From positions 1-43,702 of the forward strand of contig CAYZTN010000004.1 in the NCBI GenBank assembly GCA_964481385.1: 43,702 nt of DNA. The letters are read 5' to 3'. Origin of the DNA: UMGS1649 sp964481385. Its GTDB lineage: Bacteria; Bacillota; Clostridia; TANB77; CAG-465. The notes below the pieces were generated by a model. It had not been told where the DNA came from, did no database searches, and saw only the letters and a program-made list of their open reading frames with translations. Shown here piece after piece: positions 34,744 through 43,583 of the stretch (its first letter is position 1; each line of letters opens with the position of its first letter). The position numbers and the translations under genes are program-made.

Positions 34744-35011
34744 AATTGTAAGAGAGAAGAGCGGTATTGGAAAAACATATAATGAAAATAGTAATTTAGG
34801 TGGTCAGAAATACACAGATTCTACTTCTGAAAAAATAGTTAGAAAAGAAACGATAGTTGAAAAAGCTGGCGAAGCTATAAAGCTTTCAATAGATCCGATA
34901 GCAGTGGGAAAAGAGATTGGCAAACAGTTTAAAGGAATTAATGATGTTTTGTCAAATACTATGAAGCAAGAGTTGCGTCAAATAGATTGTAACTTGGATG
35001 ATAGTCAATAA
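34688..35011 (+). CDS. Probable displaced C-terminus of the cluster 2 VirB6-like protein
   Basis: A 107-codon open frame, in +1 phase relative to the VirB6-like gene and overlapping its last 56 bases. It reads DCGYTPSDKIVREKSGIGKT, contains a repeated SDKIVRE/SEKIVRK motif, and ends NCNLDDSQ-like acidic sequence. Its only formal start, TTG 34688, has no ribosome site, and no ATG, GTG or TTG follows for a long way in the frame, although GAAGGAG lies at 34708-34714 inside the overlap. The most likely reading is that it is translated as a continuation of the VirB6 tail after a +1 shift, or that the sequence has a one-base mutation. Start uncertain. Confidence 0.45.
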   Translation: MQSTREKKEIDCGYTPSDKIVREKSGIGKTYNENSNLGGQKYTDSTSEKIVRKETIVEKAGEAIKLSIDPIAVGKEIGKQFKGINDVLSNTMKQELRQIDCNLDDSQ

Positions 35012-35027
35012 GAGGAGATAAAAGAAT

Positions 35028-35522
35028 ATGATAGATAAAATAAAAGCATTTTTTGCTATAATGCTTATTGTAATTGTCATTTTCGCTATAGGTTATAGTA
35101 TAGTAAAGACTGTAATGGCAGCTTTGGAACAACCTAATTTAATTACAGTGTCAAATTTAGCTGAGTATACATCAGACGAAAAGATTGTTACTAGTTATTC
35201 AATATATTATTATTATGAAGAATGTGTGAATAACTTTTTTGAAGCATGTAATAGGGAACTTTACGAAGAACTGTATAACATATATATAAAAGATTATGCG
35301 AAAGCTCAAAGTAAAGAAGAAATAATTTCTATGTTAAAAGATGTTAAGCAGAAAATAACACCAAAAGATATGGACGAAAATATCAAATGTGGTTTGAAAA
35401 AAATGTATAGTACAGAAGACGGATACGTGGCTGAAATCTATGTAAATGAAGATTTGTCTTATATAATATTTAATGAAGCAAACTCTAAAGAGTTAAGTTA
35501 TAGTTTTGCATTTGTAAAATAA
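35028..35522 (+). CDS. Bitopic VirB8-like protein A, cluster 2
   Basis: A 164-residue protein with one membrane helix (about 8-32, AIMLIVIVIFAIGYSIVKTV) and a soluble extracytoplasmic domain of helix-then-strand pattern (YYYYEECVNNFFEACNRELY, closing strands LSYIIFNEA and LSYSFAFVK). It fills the same place as the 181-residue protein in cluster 1, though sequence similarity is low. An NTF2/VirB8-like fold is suggested by size and topology, not by a motif. The ATG follows AGAGGAGA at 35012-35019. It should brace the channel outside the membrane. Confidence 0.45.
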   Translation: MIDKIKAFFAIMLIVIVIFAIGYSIVKTVMAALEQPNLITVSNLAEYTSDEKIVTSYSIYYYYEECVNNFFEACNRELYEELYNIYIKDYAKAQSKEEIISMLKDVKQKITPKDMDENIKCGLKKMYSTEDGYVAEIYVNEDLSYIIFNEANSKELSYSFAFVK

Positions 35523-35536
35523 AGGAGGAAAGCGAT

Positions 35537-36391
35537 TTGAATTATGAAGATCAAAGAAAACTAGTAGCCATATTTATTATGGCTGTGGTACTAGTTATAG
35601 TTTTATCGCTAGTAGCTCTTGTATTCATTTGGTTACCTGAAACAGTTGAGGAAGAGAAGTTTATTGTAGGTAAAGTTAACCAGCAAACGAGTACAGAGGA
35701 AAAAGTTGTTGAGAATTATTATAAACAGCTATACGTATTGTTTGTAAATAACGATGTGGATCAAATATTTAATTTAGTTGGAAAAGATTATCTTGAATAT
35801 TTTGAATTAGAAAAACAAGATTTAATAGATTGGTTAAGAGAAAAAAAGGTATTAAGTAAAGGATTAGAGTTGAGCCAGTACAAAACATTTTCATTAATAG
35901 GATATAGCAATGTGTATGAGTTCGATTTGAAAGCAAGAGATGAGGCATATTCAATAAATGTGATAATAAGAGAGAGCTCACCAAATAACTATACAATTGC
36001 GTTTGATAAGTTTATAGACTATACAAACGATGTATATACCTCTACTAAAGATAGCATAAAACTAGATATATATAAAAAAATAAGATATACAAATAGTATA
36101 CAATATGAATTTAAACTAACGAATTGTTATGATAAAAATATAAAAATAAATACGCAAAATTCTGCTTCCCCTATAATTTTAGTTAACTCACAAAGCGAAG
36201 TAAAAAAACCTGTAATGACTACATTATCGTCTATAGAAGTAACATTAGAACCAGAAGAAACACGTTCATTTACAGCAGTTTTTAATATAGAAGATACATT
36301 TGATTATCTTACATATAATACCTTAGTTATAAAAGATTCACAATTTGAAGGAATTCAAGGAGCAAATAATCTAGAATTTACATTGGATTAA
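35537..36391 (+). CDS. Bitopic VirB8-like protein B with C-terminal beta-rich domain, cluster 2
   Basis: A 284-residue protein with a membrane helix (about 10-32), then WLPETVEEEKF, an NTF2-like region (about 50-150, with VENYYKQLYVLFVNNDVDQI) and a beta-rich end (160-284). It is homologous to 15364-16185. TTG 35537 is chosen as start because AAAGGAGGAAA at 35521-35531 is well placed and no ATG lies near. The position just before the M23 peptidase is the same in both clusters. Function is inferred: an assembly scaffold between the membrane and the wall; a link to VirB9-type connectors is only a possibility. Confidence 0.45.
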   Translation: MNYEDQRKLVAIFIMAVVLVIVLSLVALVFIWLPETVEEEKFIVGKVNQQTSTEEKVVENYYKQLYVLFVNNDVDQIFNLVGKDYLEYFELEKQDLIDWLREKKVLSKGLELSQYKTFSLIGYSNVYEFDLKARDEAYSINVIIRESSPNNYTIAFDKFIDYTNDVYTSTKDSIKLDIYKKIRYTNSIQYEFKLTNCYDKNIKINTQNSASPIILVNSQSEVKKPVMTTLSSIEVTLEPEETRSFTAVFNIEDTFDYLTYNTLVIKDSQFEGIQGANNLEFTLD

Positions 36392-36412
36392 GAAAGAAGG
36401 TGACTATTACTG

Positions 36413-39064
36413 ATGAATGATGATTTCGAAGAAGATTATGATGATGAGTATGAAGATTATGATGAAGAAGAATCCGATCTTTTAGAAGAAATTAAAGATA
36501 AATATGACGAAATAAAAGATAAAGTAGATAAATATAAAAATAAAAAAAATGGCGGTAATAGTTCCGATTCACAACAGAAAGCCAAAGAATTTGATAACCA
36601 GCTAAAAGATAAAAATATGGCAAGGAGTCAAAATCCATCAGCTACTACTGGAACAACAACAGGAAGTGCAACAGGTGAAGCCGCTGCAACTGGTGGAGCA
36701 ACTACAACCGGCGGAACGGCTACTGCTGCTGGCGGAACAGCTGCTGCTGGAGAAACAGCCGCCGCTGCCGGGGGAACCACTGCCGTTGCTGGAGAAACTG
36801 CAGCAACAGCCGGAGGAGCTGCAGCCGCTGGTGGTGCAGTAGCGGCTCAAGCAGCTGTTCCAGTTGTTGGTTGGATAGCACTTGCGGTTGAAGCAGGAAT
36901 TGCTTTATTAATTGCTGCACGAAAGGCAAAGAAAAAACGTGAAGAAAAACTTGCAGAAAACGGTATAGACATTAAAGGAATAAAAAGATTATTAAAAGTT
37001 TCTCCAATTTTACTTCCAATTGCCATTATCGTATTAATAATTATACTACTGGTACAAGGTGAAACGCAGGATAAAGTGGAATTCTTAAATCAAGCATTTA
37101 AGTGTTTTGAAGGTAAAAATGCTTGTACAGATTTTATGAATACCAAAGTGAGAATTGATGCTATAGATAAAGATTTAATTAAAGCTACAGATTTACAAAT
37201 AGCAAAGTTTGTAGTGCAGTATGTTAAAGCAGAAAACAAATACTATGGTTCTAATGGTTCATCATTTATGTCAGACATAATAAATGATTTAAATGAAGTT
37301 GCAAAAGAAGGACTAGTAGAAGACAGTGGAGTGAGCGTCATAGAAAACATATTTAACGAATTGGTTGATAATTCTATAATAGGAGATACCATATATGCTT
37401 GGCATTTATTCAAATGGATGAAAGTTGAAAAGAAAGTATATCAAAATATTTATTGGCATAAAGCATATCTTGATACTGCAAGCGGTTATGCAACGCTTAC
37501 AGAACTTAAAGAATGGTATACAGTAGTAAAAGGCGAGGAACCAAATATAGCGTTTGGAGATACGGTAACAAAAGATGCAATTGCAATTGATCTAAATCTT
37601 TTTAATGCATATTTACCAACGCCATTGGGTGTTGAGCTAGATAAGTGTATTGAAGCCGCAAGACCATATATTCCTTCGTGGATAGAGATTTATGCAGTTT
37701 ATGTAAATACAGGAAGTTATGATATCGCAAATGATGTGTATAGTTATTATATTAATAAAAATAGTTATAAATTGGAGGTAACTTTGTACCAGTTAACAAC
37801 TATAAAAAAAATTAAAAAAGTAGAGAATGGAAGTACTAAAGAATACGTAGTAGAAAAAGATGGCACAACAAGGAGTTTAACTAAACAGGAGTTTGATAAT
37901 GAAACCGCACAAGGTTCTAGTGGATTTTTTGCATGGTTAGGAGATAAGCTAAGTGATTTTATATCTATGGCAGAGAATGAGCTGAAAAAATTAATAGAGG
38001 AAATCGCAAAACTTTTCGGTTTTAATGTCACTGTTACGTCTGAGTGGGTGCCTATAGTTACTTATGGAAACGCTTTTAATTATAAAGTTTCTCAAGATTA
38101 TTCAATTGTAACTGAAATAGATTTTGAGAAAGTGGAAAAGGCTGATCAGAGAGAGAAAGAGTCATCTCATAACACAATAAGTTATACAGTGGAATATCAA
38201 GAGACTGTTACTAAAGAAAATGGAACTACAGAAGTAGTGACTAAACAAAAGGAGAAGAACGCAAAATATTATATTAAATCAACTGTATTTATAGATCATG
38301 AAATAACGACATGGACAAATAAGTTGCAATATGTTTCAACAAATACCACAGTGTATACTGAGAAAAATAGATTTTTACAAATATTTATGGATATAGTTCG
38401 AGAAAAAGACTATAAATATACAATAGATGACGTATCCATTGCAGATGAAATAATAGAATCATTTTATGGAGAAAGCTATAAAGTAACTGGTTCGTCTATA
38501 GATTACTCTGCGTTGCCAGAAGGAGCATTCGGGTGGCCTGTACCTTCTAATAAAGTGGTTTCTGCGCTTTTTGGATATACACAATGGTATGGTGGAGATC
38601 ATTTGGGAATAGATATATGGGCAGTTGACAGCTCCGGTAACCCAACAGCAGGCTTTAACTATGTAGGTAGAGTAGATGTGGTTGCTGCGCAATCAGGAAC
38701 TGTAATAGAGGTTCTAGATAATGCTTGTGCGGATGGAAATGCTGTGAGTAAAAATTGTGGTGGAACATATGGAAATCATGTAATAATACAGCATGAAAAT
38801 AATTATGCGACTATGTATGCGCATTTAGCAAAAGGAACAATTGCTGTTAGCCAAGGACAAACTATTAATGCAGGCACCTTTTTAGGTAAAATGGGGTCGT
38901 CGGGAAATTCAACTGGAACGCATTTACATTATGAAATTCGATTTAGTGGCGAAAGAATAGATCCGCTTGCCTTTTATGAGGTAGAGCCATATATGTATGG
39001 AGTTCCTTATGAAAGTATAAACCGTTCAGGAGTAACTATGGCAAATCCATATAAAGTAAAATAA
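36413..39064 (+). CDS. Membrane-anchored M23 (LytM) peptidase with acidic and Ala/Gly/Thr-rich N-terminus, cluster 2
   Basis: An 883-residue protein. The first 30 residues are almost all Asp, Glu and Tyr; a helical Lys-rich segment follows, then a Gly/Ala/Thr low-complexity region (about 78-145), a hydrophobic patch (PVVGWIALAVEAGIALLIAA) and a membrane helix near 198-218. The large extracytoplasmic part ends in an M23 domain with intact zinc ligands: DHLGID (His730, Asp734) and THLHYE (His837, His839). An insertion around GNPTAGFNYVG and NACADGNAVSKNCGG distinguishes it from the cluster 1 enzyme. It should open peptidoglycan for the second machine. The low-complexity part uses GC-rich Ala codons unlike the neighbours. 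It ends the cluster. Confidence 0.85.
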   Translation: MNDDFEEDYDDEYEDYDEEESDLLEEIKDKYDEIKDKVDKYKNKKNGGNSSDSQQKAKEFDNQLKDKNMARSQNPSATTGTTTGSATGEAAATGGATTTGGTATAAGGTAAAGETAAAAGGTTAVAGETAATAGGAAAAGGAVAAQAAVPVVGWIALAVEAGIALLIAARKAKKKREEKLAENGIDIKGIKRLLKVSPILLPIAIIVLIIILLVQGETQDKVEFLNQAFKCFEGKNACTDFMNTKVRIDAIDKDLIKATDLQIAKFVVQYVKAENKYYGSNGSSFMSDIINDLNEVAKEGLVEDSGVSVIENIFNELVDNSIIGDTIYAWHLFKWMKVEKKVYQNIYWHKAYLDTASGYATLTELKEWYTVVKGEEPNIAFGDTVTKDAIAIDLNLFNAYLPTPLGVELDKCIEAARPYIPSWIEIYAVYVNTGSYDIANDVYSYYINKNSYKLEVTLYQLTTIKKIKKVENGSTKEYVVEKDGTTRSLTKQEFDNETAQGSSGFFAWLGDKLSDFISMAENELKKLIEEIAKLFGFNVTVTSEWVPIVTYGNAFNYKVSQDYSIVTEIDFEKVEKADQREKESSHNTISYTVEYQETVTKENGTTEVVTKQKEKNAKYYIKSTVFIDHEITTWTNKLQYVSTNTTVYTEKNRFLQIFMDIVREKDYKYTIDDVSIADEIIESFYGESYKVTGSSIDYSALPEGAFGWPVPSNKVVSALFGYTQWYGGDHLGIDIWAVDSSGNPTAGFNYVGRVDVVAAQSGTVIEVLDNACADGNAVSKNCGGTYGNHVIIQHENNYATMYAHLAKGTIAVSQGQTINAGTFLGKMGSSGNSTGTHLHYEIRFSGERIDPLAFYEVEPYMYGVPYESINRSGVTMANPYKVK

Positions 39065-39123
39065 CTGTAATAGAACTAAAAATTAAACATTCTTAATTAT
39101 GACCAGCGGAAGGAGTAAGTTTT

Positions 39124-39480
39124 ATGAAAAAGAAAAACAACGTTAAAGTTAACACAAAAAAACAGCGTCAGACCAAAACTACAAAATATAGTAACATAAA
39201 AATAAACGCACTATGGTATCTGGCAACAGTTATAGAATGGATAATTGTACCTTTGTATTTAGCTTCAATGGGATATGAATTTGATATATCGTTATATGAA
39301 AAATTGAGAGAGTGGGAAAATGTTGAAACGTTGTATTATATTTTGGCTAGTTTAGATATTGCGTTATTTGGATACTTTGTCATTTTTTATAGAAAAAAAG
39401 ATCAATTGAAACCAATGGGAATATCAGTATTTTGTTGCTTAACGCAAATAGTCTTACTTATATCTAAAGTAAAATGGTAA
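39124..39480 (+). CDS. Small three-helix membrane protein of unknown function
   Basis: A 118-residue protein with a basic N-terminus (KKKNNVKVNTKKQRQTKTTK) and three hydrophobic helices (about 33-52, 70-90, 98-116). ATG 39124 follows AAGGAGTAAG at 39109-39118. I do not recognise a family. It lies 59 bases after the cluster 2 peptidase with no terminator between, so it may be co-transcribed with cluster 2. Downstream comes the long inverted repeat. It may be a small accessory of the apparatus or an unrelated membrane protein. Confidence 0.6.
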   Translation: MKKKNNVKVNTKKQRQTKTTKYSNIKINALWYLATVIEWIIVPLYLASMGYEFDISLYEKLREWENVETLYYILASLDIALFGYFVIFYRKKDQLKPMGISVFCCLTQIVLLISKVKW

Positions 39481-39528
39481 TACATACAGATAATGAATAA
39501 ATGAGTTTTGATGAGAAACACTTAAATA

Positions 39529-39697
39529 GTGTCAGTTAGGGTGTCAGTTGGGGTGTCAGTTGGGACGTTTTCAATTGACACTTTTTAGTTGTTTCTCAAT
39601 TAACTAAACCATTAGACTATCTGATGGTTTTCTTCTACAAATAGTGTCAATTGAAAACGTCCCAACTGACACCCTAACTGACACCCTAACTGACACC
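39529..39697. repeat. Long imperfect inverted repeat built of GTGTCAGTTRGG units
   Basis: The left arm (39529-39592) has three head-to-tail GTGTCAGTT units ending in GGGACGTTTTCAATTGACAC. The right arm (39642-39697) is the reverse complement with the same unit number, one base differing among units. Between them lie about 50 bases. Each arm can also fold by itself (GTGTCARTTG with CAATTGACAC). The inner motif is shared with the hairpin at 4180-4232. It stands in a 330-base intergenic stretch before rsmD. Confidence 0.9.
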
Positions 39698-39808
39698 AAA
39701 TGTCAACAACTACTTAAAATTTAATGTGTATAACTTGAATTTTTATATTGATACATGTGGAAAAATGATACATTTTGTGATATACTCTATGCAAGTTTGG
39801 AGGACAAA

Positions 39809-40363
39809 ATGCGAATTATAACTGGAAAATTTAAAGCAAAAAAACTAGTATCACCAAAAGAAACTGACGCGTCAATCAGACCAACTTTGGATAGAGTAAA
39901 AGAACCACTGTTTTCAATGATTAGGCCATATATAACAGACGCACGTGTGTTAGACTTGTTTGCTGGTACAGGTAACCTTGGTTTAGAGGCAATAAGTGAA
40001 GGTGCAAGTTATGCTGTGTTAAATGATAAATCAAAAACAGCACTTAATATAATTTCTACAAATGTAAGATTGACAGGAACGGGAAGTTGTGTTAAAATAT
40101 CTGCGAAAGAGTATGACAAATGTTTAAAGAGCCTTATGGGTGACACTTTTGATATTATATTTCTAGACCCTCCGTATGCTACGGATTATGAACAAGACGC
40201 TTTAAATAAAATAGTAGAATACAACTTGTTAGCCACACACGGCATAATAGTTCTTGAAAGCGACAAAAGAAAAGAAATAAATGAAGAAATAGACAAACTT
40301 GAGATAAAAGAAAAAAGAACATACGGTAGAGTGACCTTAAGGGTTTACAAGTGGAAGGAGTAA
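39809..40363 (+). CDS. rsmD: 16S rRNA (guanine(966)-N2)-methyltransferase
   Basis: A 184-residue methyltransferase of the RsmD family. The N-terminus MRIITGKFKAKKL and the segment IRPTLDRVKEPLFSM are typical; LDLFAGTGNLGLEA (about 48-61) binds S-adenosylmethionine, and the catalytic DPPY is at 120-123. It methylates G966 in 16S rRNA during 30S assembly. I start at ATG 39809 behind GGAGGA (39798-39803); the frame is open 18 codons further upstream, but without a ribosome site and outside the family's usual start. The next gene follows closely, as in the conserved rsmD neighbourhoods of Clostridia. This marks the return to core chromosome. Confidence 0.9.
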   Translation: MRIITGKFKAKKLVSPKETDASIRPTLDRVKEPLFSMIRPYITDARVLDLFAGTGNLGLEAISEGASYAVLNDKSKTALNIISTNVRLTGTGSCVKISAKEYDKCLKSLMGDTFDIIFLDPPYATDYEQDALNKIVEYNLLATHGIIVLESDKRKEINEEIDKLEIKEKRTYGRVTLRVYKWKE

Positions 40364-40368
40364 GTTTT

Positions 40369-40809
40369 ATGGAAATATTTACATTATTAGAAAATCTTGA
40401 GGAGCTTGTTGAAAATGGCTCTAAAGTACCTTTTTCAAACAAGGTTATGATTGATATTGATGAAGTTAAAGAAGTATTAGAAGAGATAAGAAGAAAATTG
40501 CCAGATGAGTTAAAACAAGCAAAATGGTTAAAAGAAGAAAGACAAAGAATTCTTATGGATGCTCAAAAAGAAGCCGACGATATAGTTAAACAAACAGAAA
40601 CTAAGATTATTTCATTGGTTGATGACCATGAGATAACAAAACAAGCTTTAGCTAAGAAAGATGAAATTTTAGAATCTGCAGATAAAGTTGCTCGTGAGAT
40701 ATCTGATGGAACACGTGAGTATGCTGATGCGTTACTTGAGAGAATAGAAGAAATTTTGAATGAGTCTTTGTCTGTTATAAAGAATAATAGAAAAGAACTT
40801 AAAATGTAA
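40369..40809 (+). CDS. Coiled-coil protein (ATP synthase B-subunit-like / DivIVA-like)
   Basis: A 146-residue, highly charged, helical protein without membrane segment. It begins MEIFTLLENLEELVENGSKV and continues with a long amphipathic helix (about 30-140) rich in Glu, Lys and Ala. ATG 40369 has AAGGAG at 40355-40360; an in-frame ATG at 40351 is less likely because it precedes that site. Similar unnamed coiled-coil genes lie near rsmD/coaD in Clostridia, as I recall. The function is unknown; a role in division or cell-wall organisation is possible but not shown. Confidence 0.65.
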   Translation: MEIFTLLENLEELVENGSKVPFSNKVMIDIDEVKEVLEEIRRKLPDELKQAKWLKEERQRILMDAQKEADDIVKQTETKIISLVDDHEITKQALAKKDEILESADKVAREISDGTREYADALLERIEEILNESLSVIKNNRKELKM

Positions 40810-40836
40810 GAGCGATAATTTGTAAGAGGTTATACG

Positions 40837-43446
40837 ATGGGGAGAAAAAAAGGAAGCAAAAATAAAAAAAGAAGAAATAATAATAACAGTAAGAAGACAA
40901 TTGGTGGAGATTTCTTAGGAGGAATACTAATTGTCCTTGCCTTTGTTACGTATGTTTTGTTTAGCTTTAATAACATTGGAGTTGTTGGAGAAGGTATAAA
41001 TAACGTAATGGCAGGACTATTTGGTGCGTTAAGAATGACTTTGCCAGTTGTTTTTGTATATATTGGAATTAAAATGATAGTCGTAAACAAAAAGATAAAA
41101 GTATCAACAGAATTGCTTAAAGGAATAGTTGTTATGGTACTTTTGTCAGCAACTGTTTATGTATTTTGTTATACAACAGAGGAATATTATACACTAAAAA
41201 AAGGTGTTGTTTCATTCTTAAATTGGGGATATGAGTCTGGAATAAGTGGAACGAATATTTGTGGAATAGTTGGAGCTTTAATTGCAAATATTGCAAATTT
41301 AATAAATGGTAATTTAATTGCAAGAATTATACTTACTTCAGCAACATTGCTTTTTACCCTGTATTTTATAAACCTAGGACTGGCAGACTTTTTAGCAGGT
41401 GTGTACAATGCCATTGTTTCAGTTATAGAGTTTATTGCTAATGCATGTATTACAGTATTTAGTTGTGACGAAGAAAAAGAAAAGGCGCGTGCGGCTGAAA
41501 AAGAAGAAAAGGCAAAAGTTAAAGCAGAAGCTAAGAAAAAGGCCGAAGAGGAACAAAAGCTTAAAGAAAAAGAAGAAAAACTTGCAAGTTTAGGTACTCG
41601 TAATTATGCGGACAACATTAAAAATGACGATGATGACCAGTTAAGAATAAATTTAAATACACCAGCAGAAGAAAAGTCACAAAATGAAAAGTTTGACGCA
41701 TTCTTCAAAAAGCAACGCGAAACAAACGAAGAGAAGAATGTAAAAGAAGTATTACAGTTAGAGCATAATACTCACGAAGAAGAACAATTAAACTATGTGT
41801 TCCCACCACTAAGCTTACTTGCAGAGCCAAAGGCTGGAAGTAAAGGAATGAATAAAAAAGCGGTGGATGCAGTTGCAGATAAGCTAGAAAAAACGCTAGC
41901 AAGTTTTGGAGTTGAAGCTAAAGTTACCAATATTACAAAAGGACCTACTGTAATGTGTTATGAACTTACTCCAGCACCAGGTGTAAAGGTAAGTAGAATA
42001 GTAAACTTGTCAGACGATATAGCGCTAGCACTTGCTGCAAAAAGCATAAGAATTGAAGCACCAATTCCAGGAAAAGGAACAGTAGGAATTGAAGTACCAA
42101 ATGAAATGAAAGAATCTGTTTCAATTCGTGAGGTTATAGCTTCAGATAAATTTAGAGATTCAGAGTCAAAACTTACATTTGCAATAGGAAAAGACACAGC
42201 AGGAGATATTGCAATAGGAGATATTGCGAAAATGCCACACGTTTTAGTTGCAGGTGCAACTGGCTCAGGTAAGAGTGTATGTATAAACTCAATGCTTGTG
42301 TCAATACTATATAAAGCAAAACCAAATGAAGTAAAACTAATTTTAATAGACCCTAAAATGGTTGAAATGTCTTCATATAACGGAATACCACATCTTTTAA
42401 TACCAGTTGTAACAGACCCTAAAAAAGCAGCTGGAGCATTAAACTGGGCAGTAAGTGAAATGGTAGAGCGTTATACTAAATTTGCATCAAAAGGCGTAAA
42501 AGATATTAAAGGATATAACAAAATAATGGCAGGAGAGGACGAAGGTAAAAAACTTCCTCAAATAGTTATAGTTGTAGACGAATTATCTGACCTTATGATG
42601 GCAGCACCAAATGATGTAGAAGACGCAATATGTAGACTAGCACAGATGGCACGTGCAGCAGGAATGTACTTAGTAATTGCAACACAACGTCCATCAGTAG
42701 ACGTAATCACAGGTGTAATTAAAGCAAATATTCCATCAAGAATTGCGTTTACAGTATCTTCACAAGTAGACTCTAGAACAATACTAGATATGTCTGGAGC
42801 AGAGAAGCTTCTTGGTAAAGGAGATATGTTGTACTATCCAACAGGAGAGATTAAACCTCTAAGAATGCAAGGTGCATTTGTATCTGAACAAGAAGTAGAA
42901 GATATAGTTACATATATTAAAGGAAATTGTAACGCAAAATATAACGAAGACATAATAAACAAGATAGATAATAGCGGAAAAACTGAAGCAACAGATGACG
43001 GACAAATGGAAGACGATGTAGATGAACTTTTAGACGCTGCAATAGACCTTGTTGTAGATATGGGTACAGCTTCAGCTTCAATGTTACAAAGAAGATTTAA
43101 GATAGGATACTCAAGAGCAGGCCGTATGATAGACCAAATGGAAGCTCGTGGAATTGTGTCTGGCAACTGCGGAAGTAAGCCACGTCAAGTGCTTGTCTCA
43201 AAAGAAGAATGGCAACAAGTGAAGTTTGGTGCACCAGAGCCTGTGCAAGAGCAAGTAGAAGTACCACTTAAAAAAGCAGAAGATATTCCGTCACTCGATA
43301 ACAGCTTTGTAATTCAAAATGAGACAAAACCAAAAGACACAGCAACAGGTATTTATGATAAAATGCTTATGGAAAGACTTAAAAAAGACATTGCAATGGA
43401 CTCGATGTTCTATGACGAGGACGAAAATAGTCCAAATAACACGTAG
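40837..43446 (+). CDS. ftsK: DNA translocase FtsK/SpoIIIE
   Basis: An 869-residue motor with four or five N-terminal membrane helices (within about 25-210), a charged Lys/Glu-rich linker, the FtsK motor, and a C-terminal winged-helix gamma domain. Walker A is GATGSGKSVC at 473-482, Walker B VVDELSDLMM with Asp581-Glu582; TQRPSVDVITGVIKANIPSR is the conserved downstream segment. The gamma domain (about 725-790, with GTASASMLQRRFKIGYSRAG) recognises KOPS/SRS polarity sequences. It pumps chromosome ends across the division septum. Length and layout are normal for Bacillota. It should not be confused with a conjugative coupling protein. It is followed by a terminator. Confidence 0.93.
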   Translation: MGRKKGSKNKKRRNNNNSKKTIGGDFLGGILIVLAFVTYVLFSFNNIGVVGEGINNVMAGLFGALRMTLPVVFVYIGIKMIVVNKKIKVSTELLKGIVVMVLLSATVYVFCYTTEEYYTLKKGVVSFLNWGYESGISGTNICGIVGALIANIANLINGNLIARIILTSATLLFTLYFINLGLADFLAGVYNAIVSVIEFIANACITVFSCDEEKEKARAAEKEEKAKVKAEAKKKAEEEQKLKEKEEKLASLGTRNYADNIKNDDDDQLRINLNTPAEEKSQNEKFDAFFKKQRETNEEKNVKEVLQLEHNTHEEEQLNYVFPPLSLLAEPKAGSKGMNKKAVDAVADKLEKTLASFGVEAKVTNITKGPTVMCYELTPAPGVKVSRIVNLSDDIALALAAKSIRIEAPIPGKGTVGIEVPNEMKESVSIREVIASDKFRDSESKLTFAIGKDTAGDIAIGDIAKMPHVLVAGATGSGKSVCINSMLVSILYKAKPNEVKLILIDPKMVEMSSYNGIPHLLIPVVTDPKKAAGALNWAVSEMVERYTKFASKGVKDIKGYNKIMAGEDEGKKLPQIVIVVDELSDLMMAAPNDVEDAICRLAQMARAAGMYLVIATQRPSVDVITGVIKANIPSRIAFTVSSQVDSRTILDMSGAEKLLGKGDMLYYPTGEIKPLRMQGAFVSEQEVEDIVTYIKGNCNAKYNEDIINKIDNSGKTEATDDGQMEDDVDELLDAAIDLVVDMGTASASMLQRRFKIGYSRAGRMIDQMEARGIVSGNCGSKPRQVLVSKEEWQQVKFGAPEPVQEQVEVPLKKAEDIPSLDNSFVIQNETKPKDTATGIYDKMLMERLKKDIAMDSMFYDEDENSPNNT

Positions 43447-43454
43447 CTAAATAG

Positions 43455-43496
43455 ACTGCATATTTTACTTGAACTTGAAAAAATATGCAGTTTTTT
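43455..43496 (+). terminator. Intrinsic terminator after ftsK
   Basis: ACTGCATATTTT (43455-43466) pairs with AAAATATGCAGT (43480-43491) over a 13-base loop, followed by T6. Confidence 0.9.
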
Positions 43497-43526
43497 GCAA
43501 AAGTGTGAAAAAACAACAAAAAACGC

Positions 43527-43556
43527 TTGCAAAAATGTGATATTGGGGCATATAAT
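43527..43556 (+). promoter_or_regulatory. Promoter of the DUF4143-type ATPase gene
   Basis: TTGCAA (43527-43532), an 18-bp spacer and TATAAT (43551-43556), 28 bases before ATG 43584. Confidence 0.7.
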
Positions 43557-43583
43557 ATATGTGTAATAGCAAGGGACAATAGT

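Noticed and set aside
36638..36850. Minus-strand Cys/Ser-rich open frame
   Set aside because: It is the complement of the Ala/Gly/Thr low-complexity part of the cluster 2 peptidase; no ribosome site and no sensible composition.
39529..39697. CRISPR-like array in the GTGTCAGTTRGG repeats
   Set aside because: Units are directly adjacent, arranged as an inverted pair and lack spacers or cas genes.
40837..43446. FtsK-like protein as conjugative coupling protein (TcpA/VirD4)
   Set aside because: Full FtsK/SpoIIIE layout with gamma winged-helix domain, next to rsmD and away from the secretion genes.
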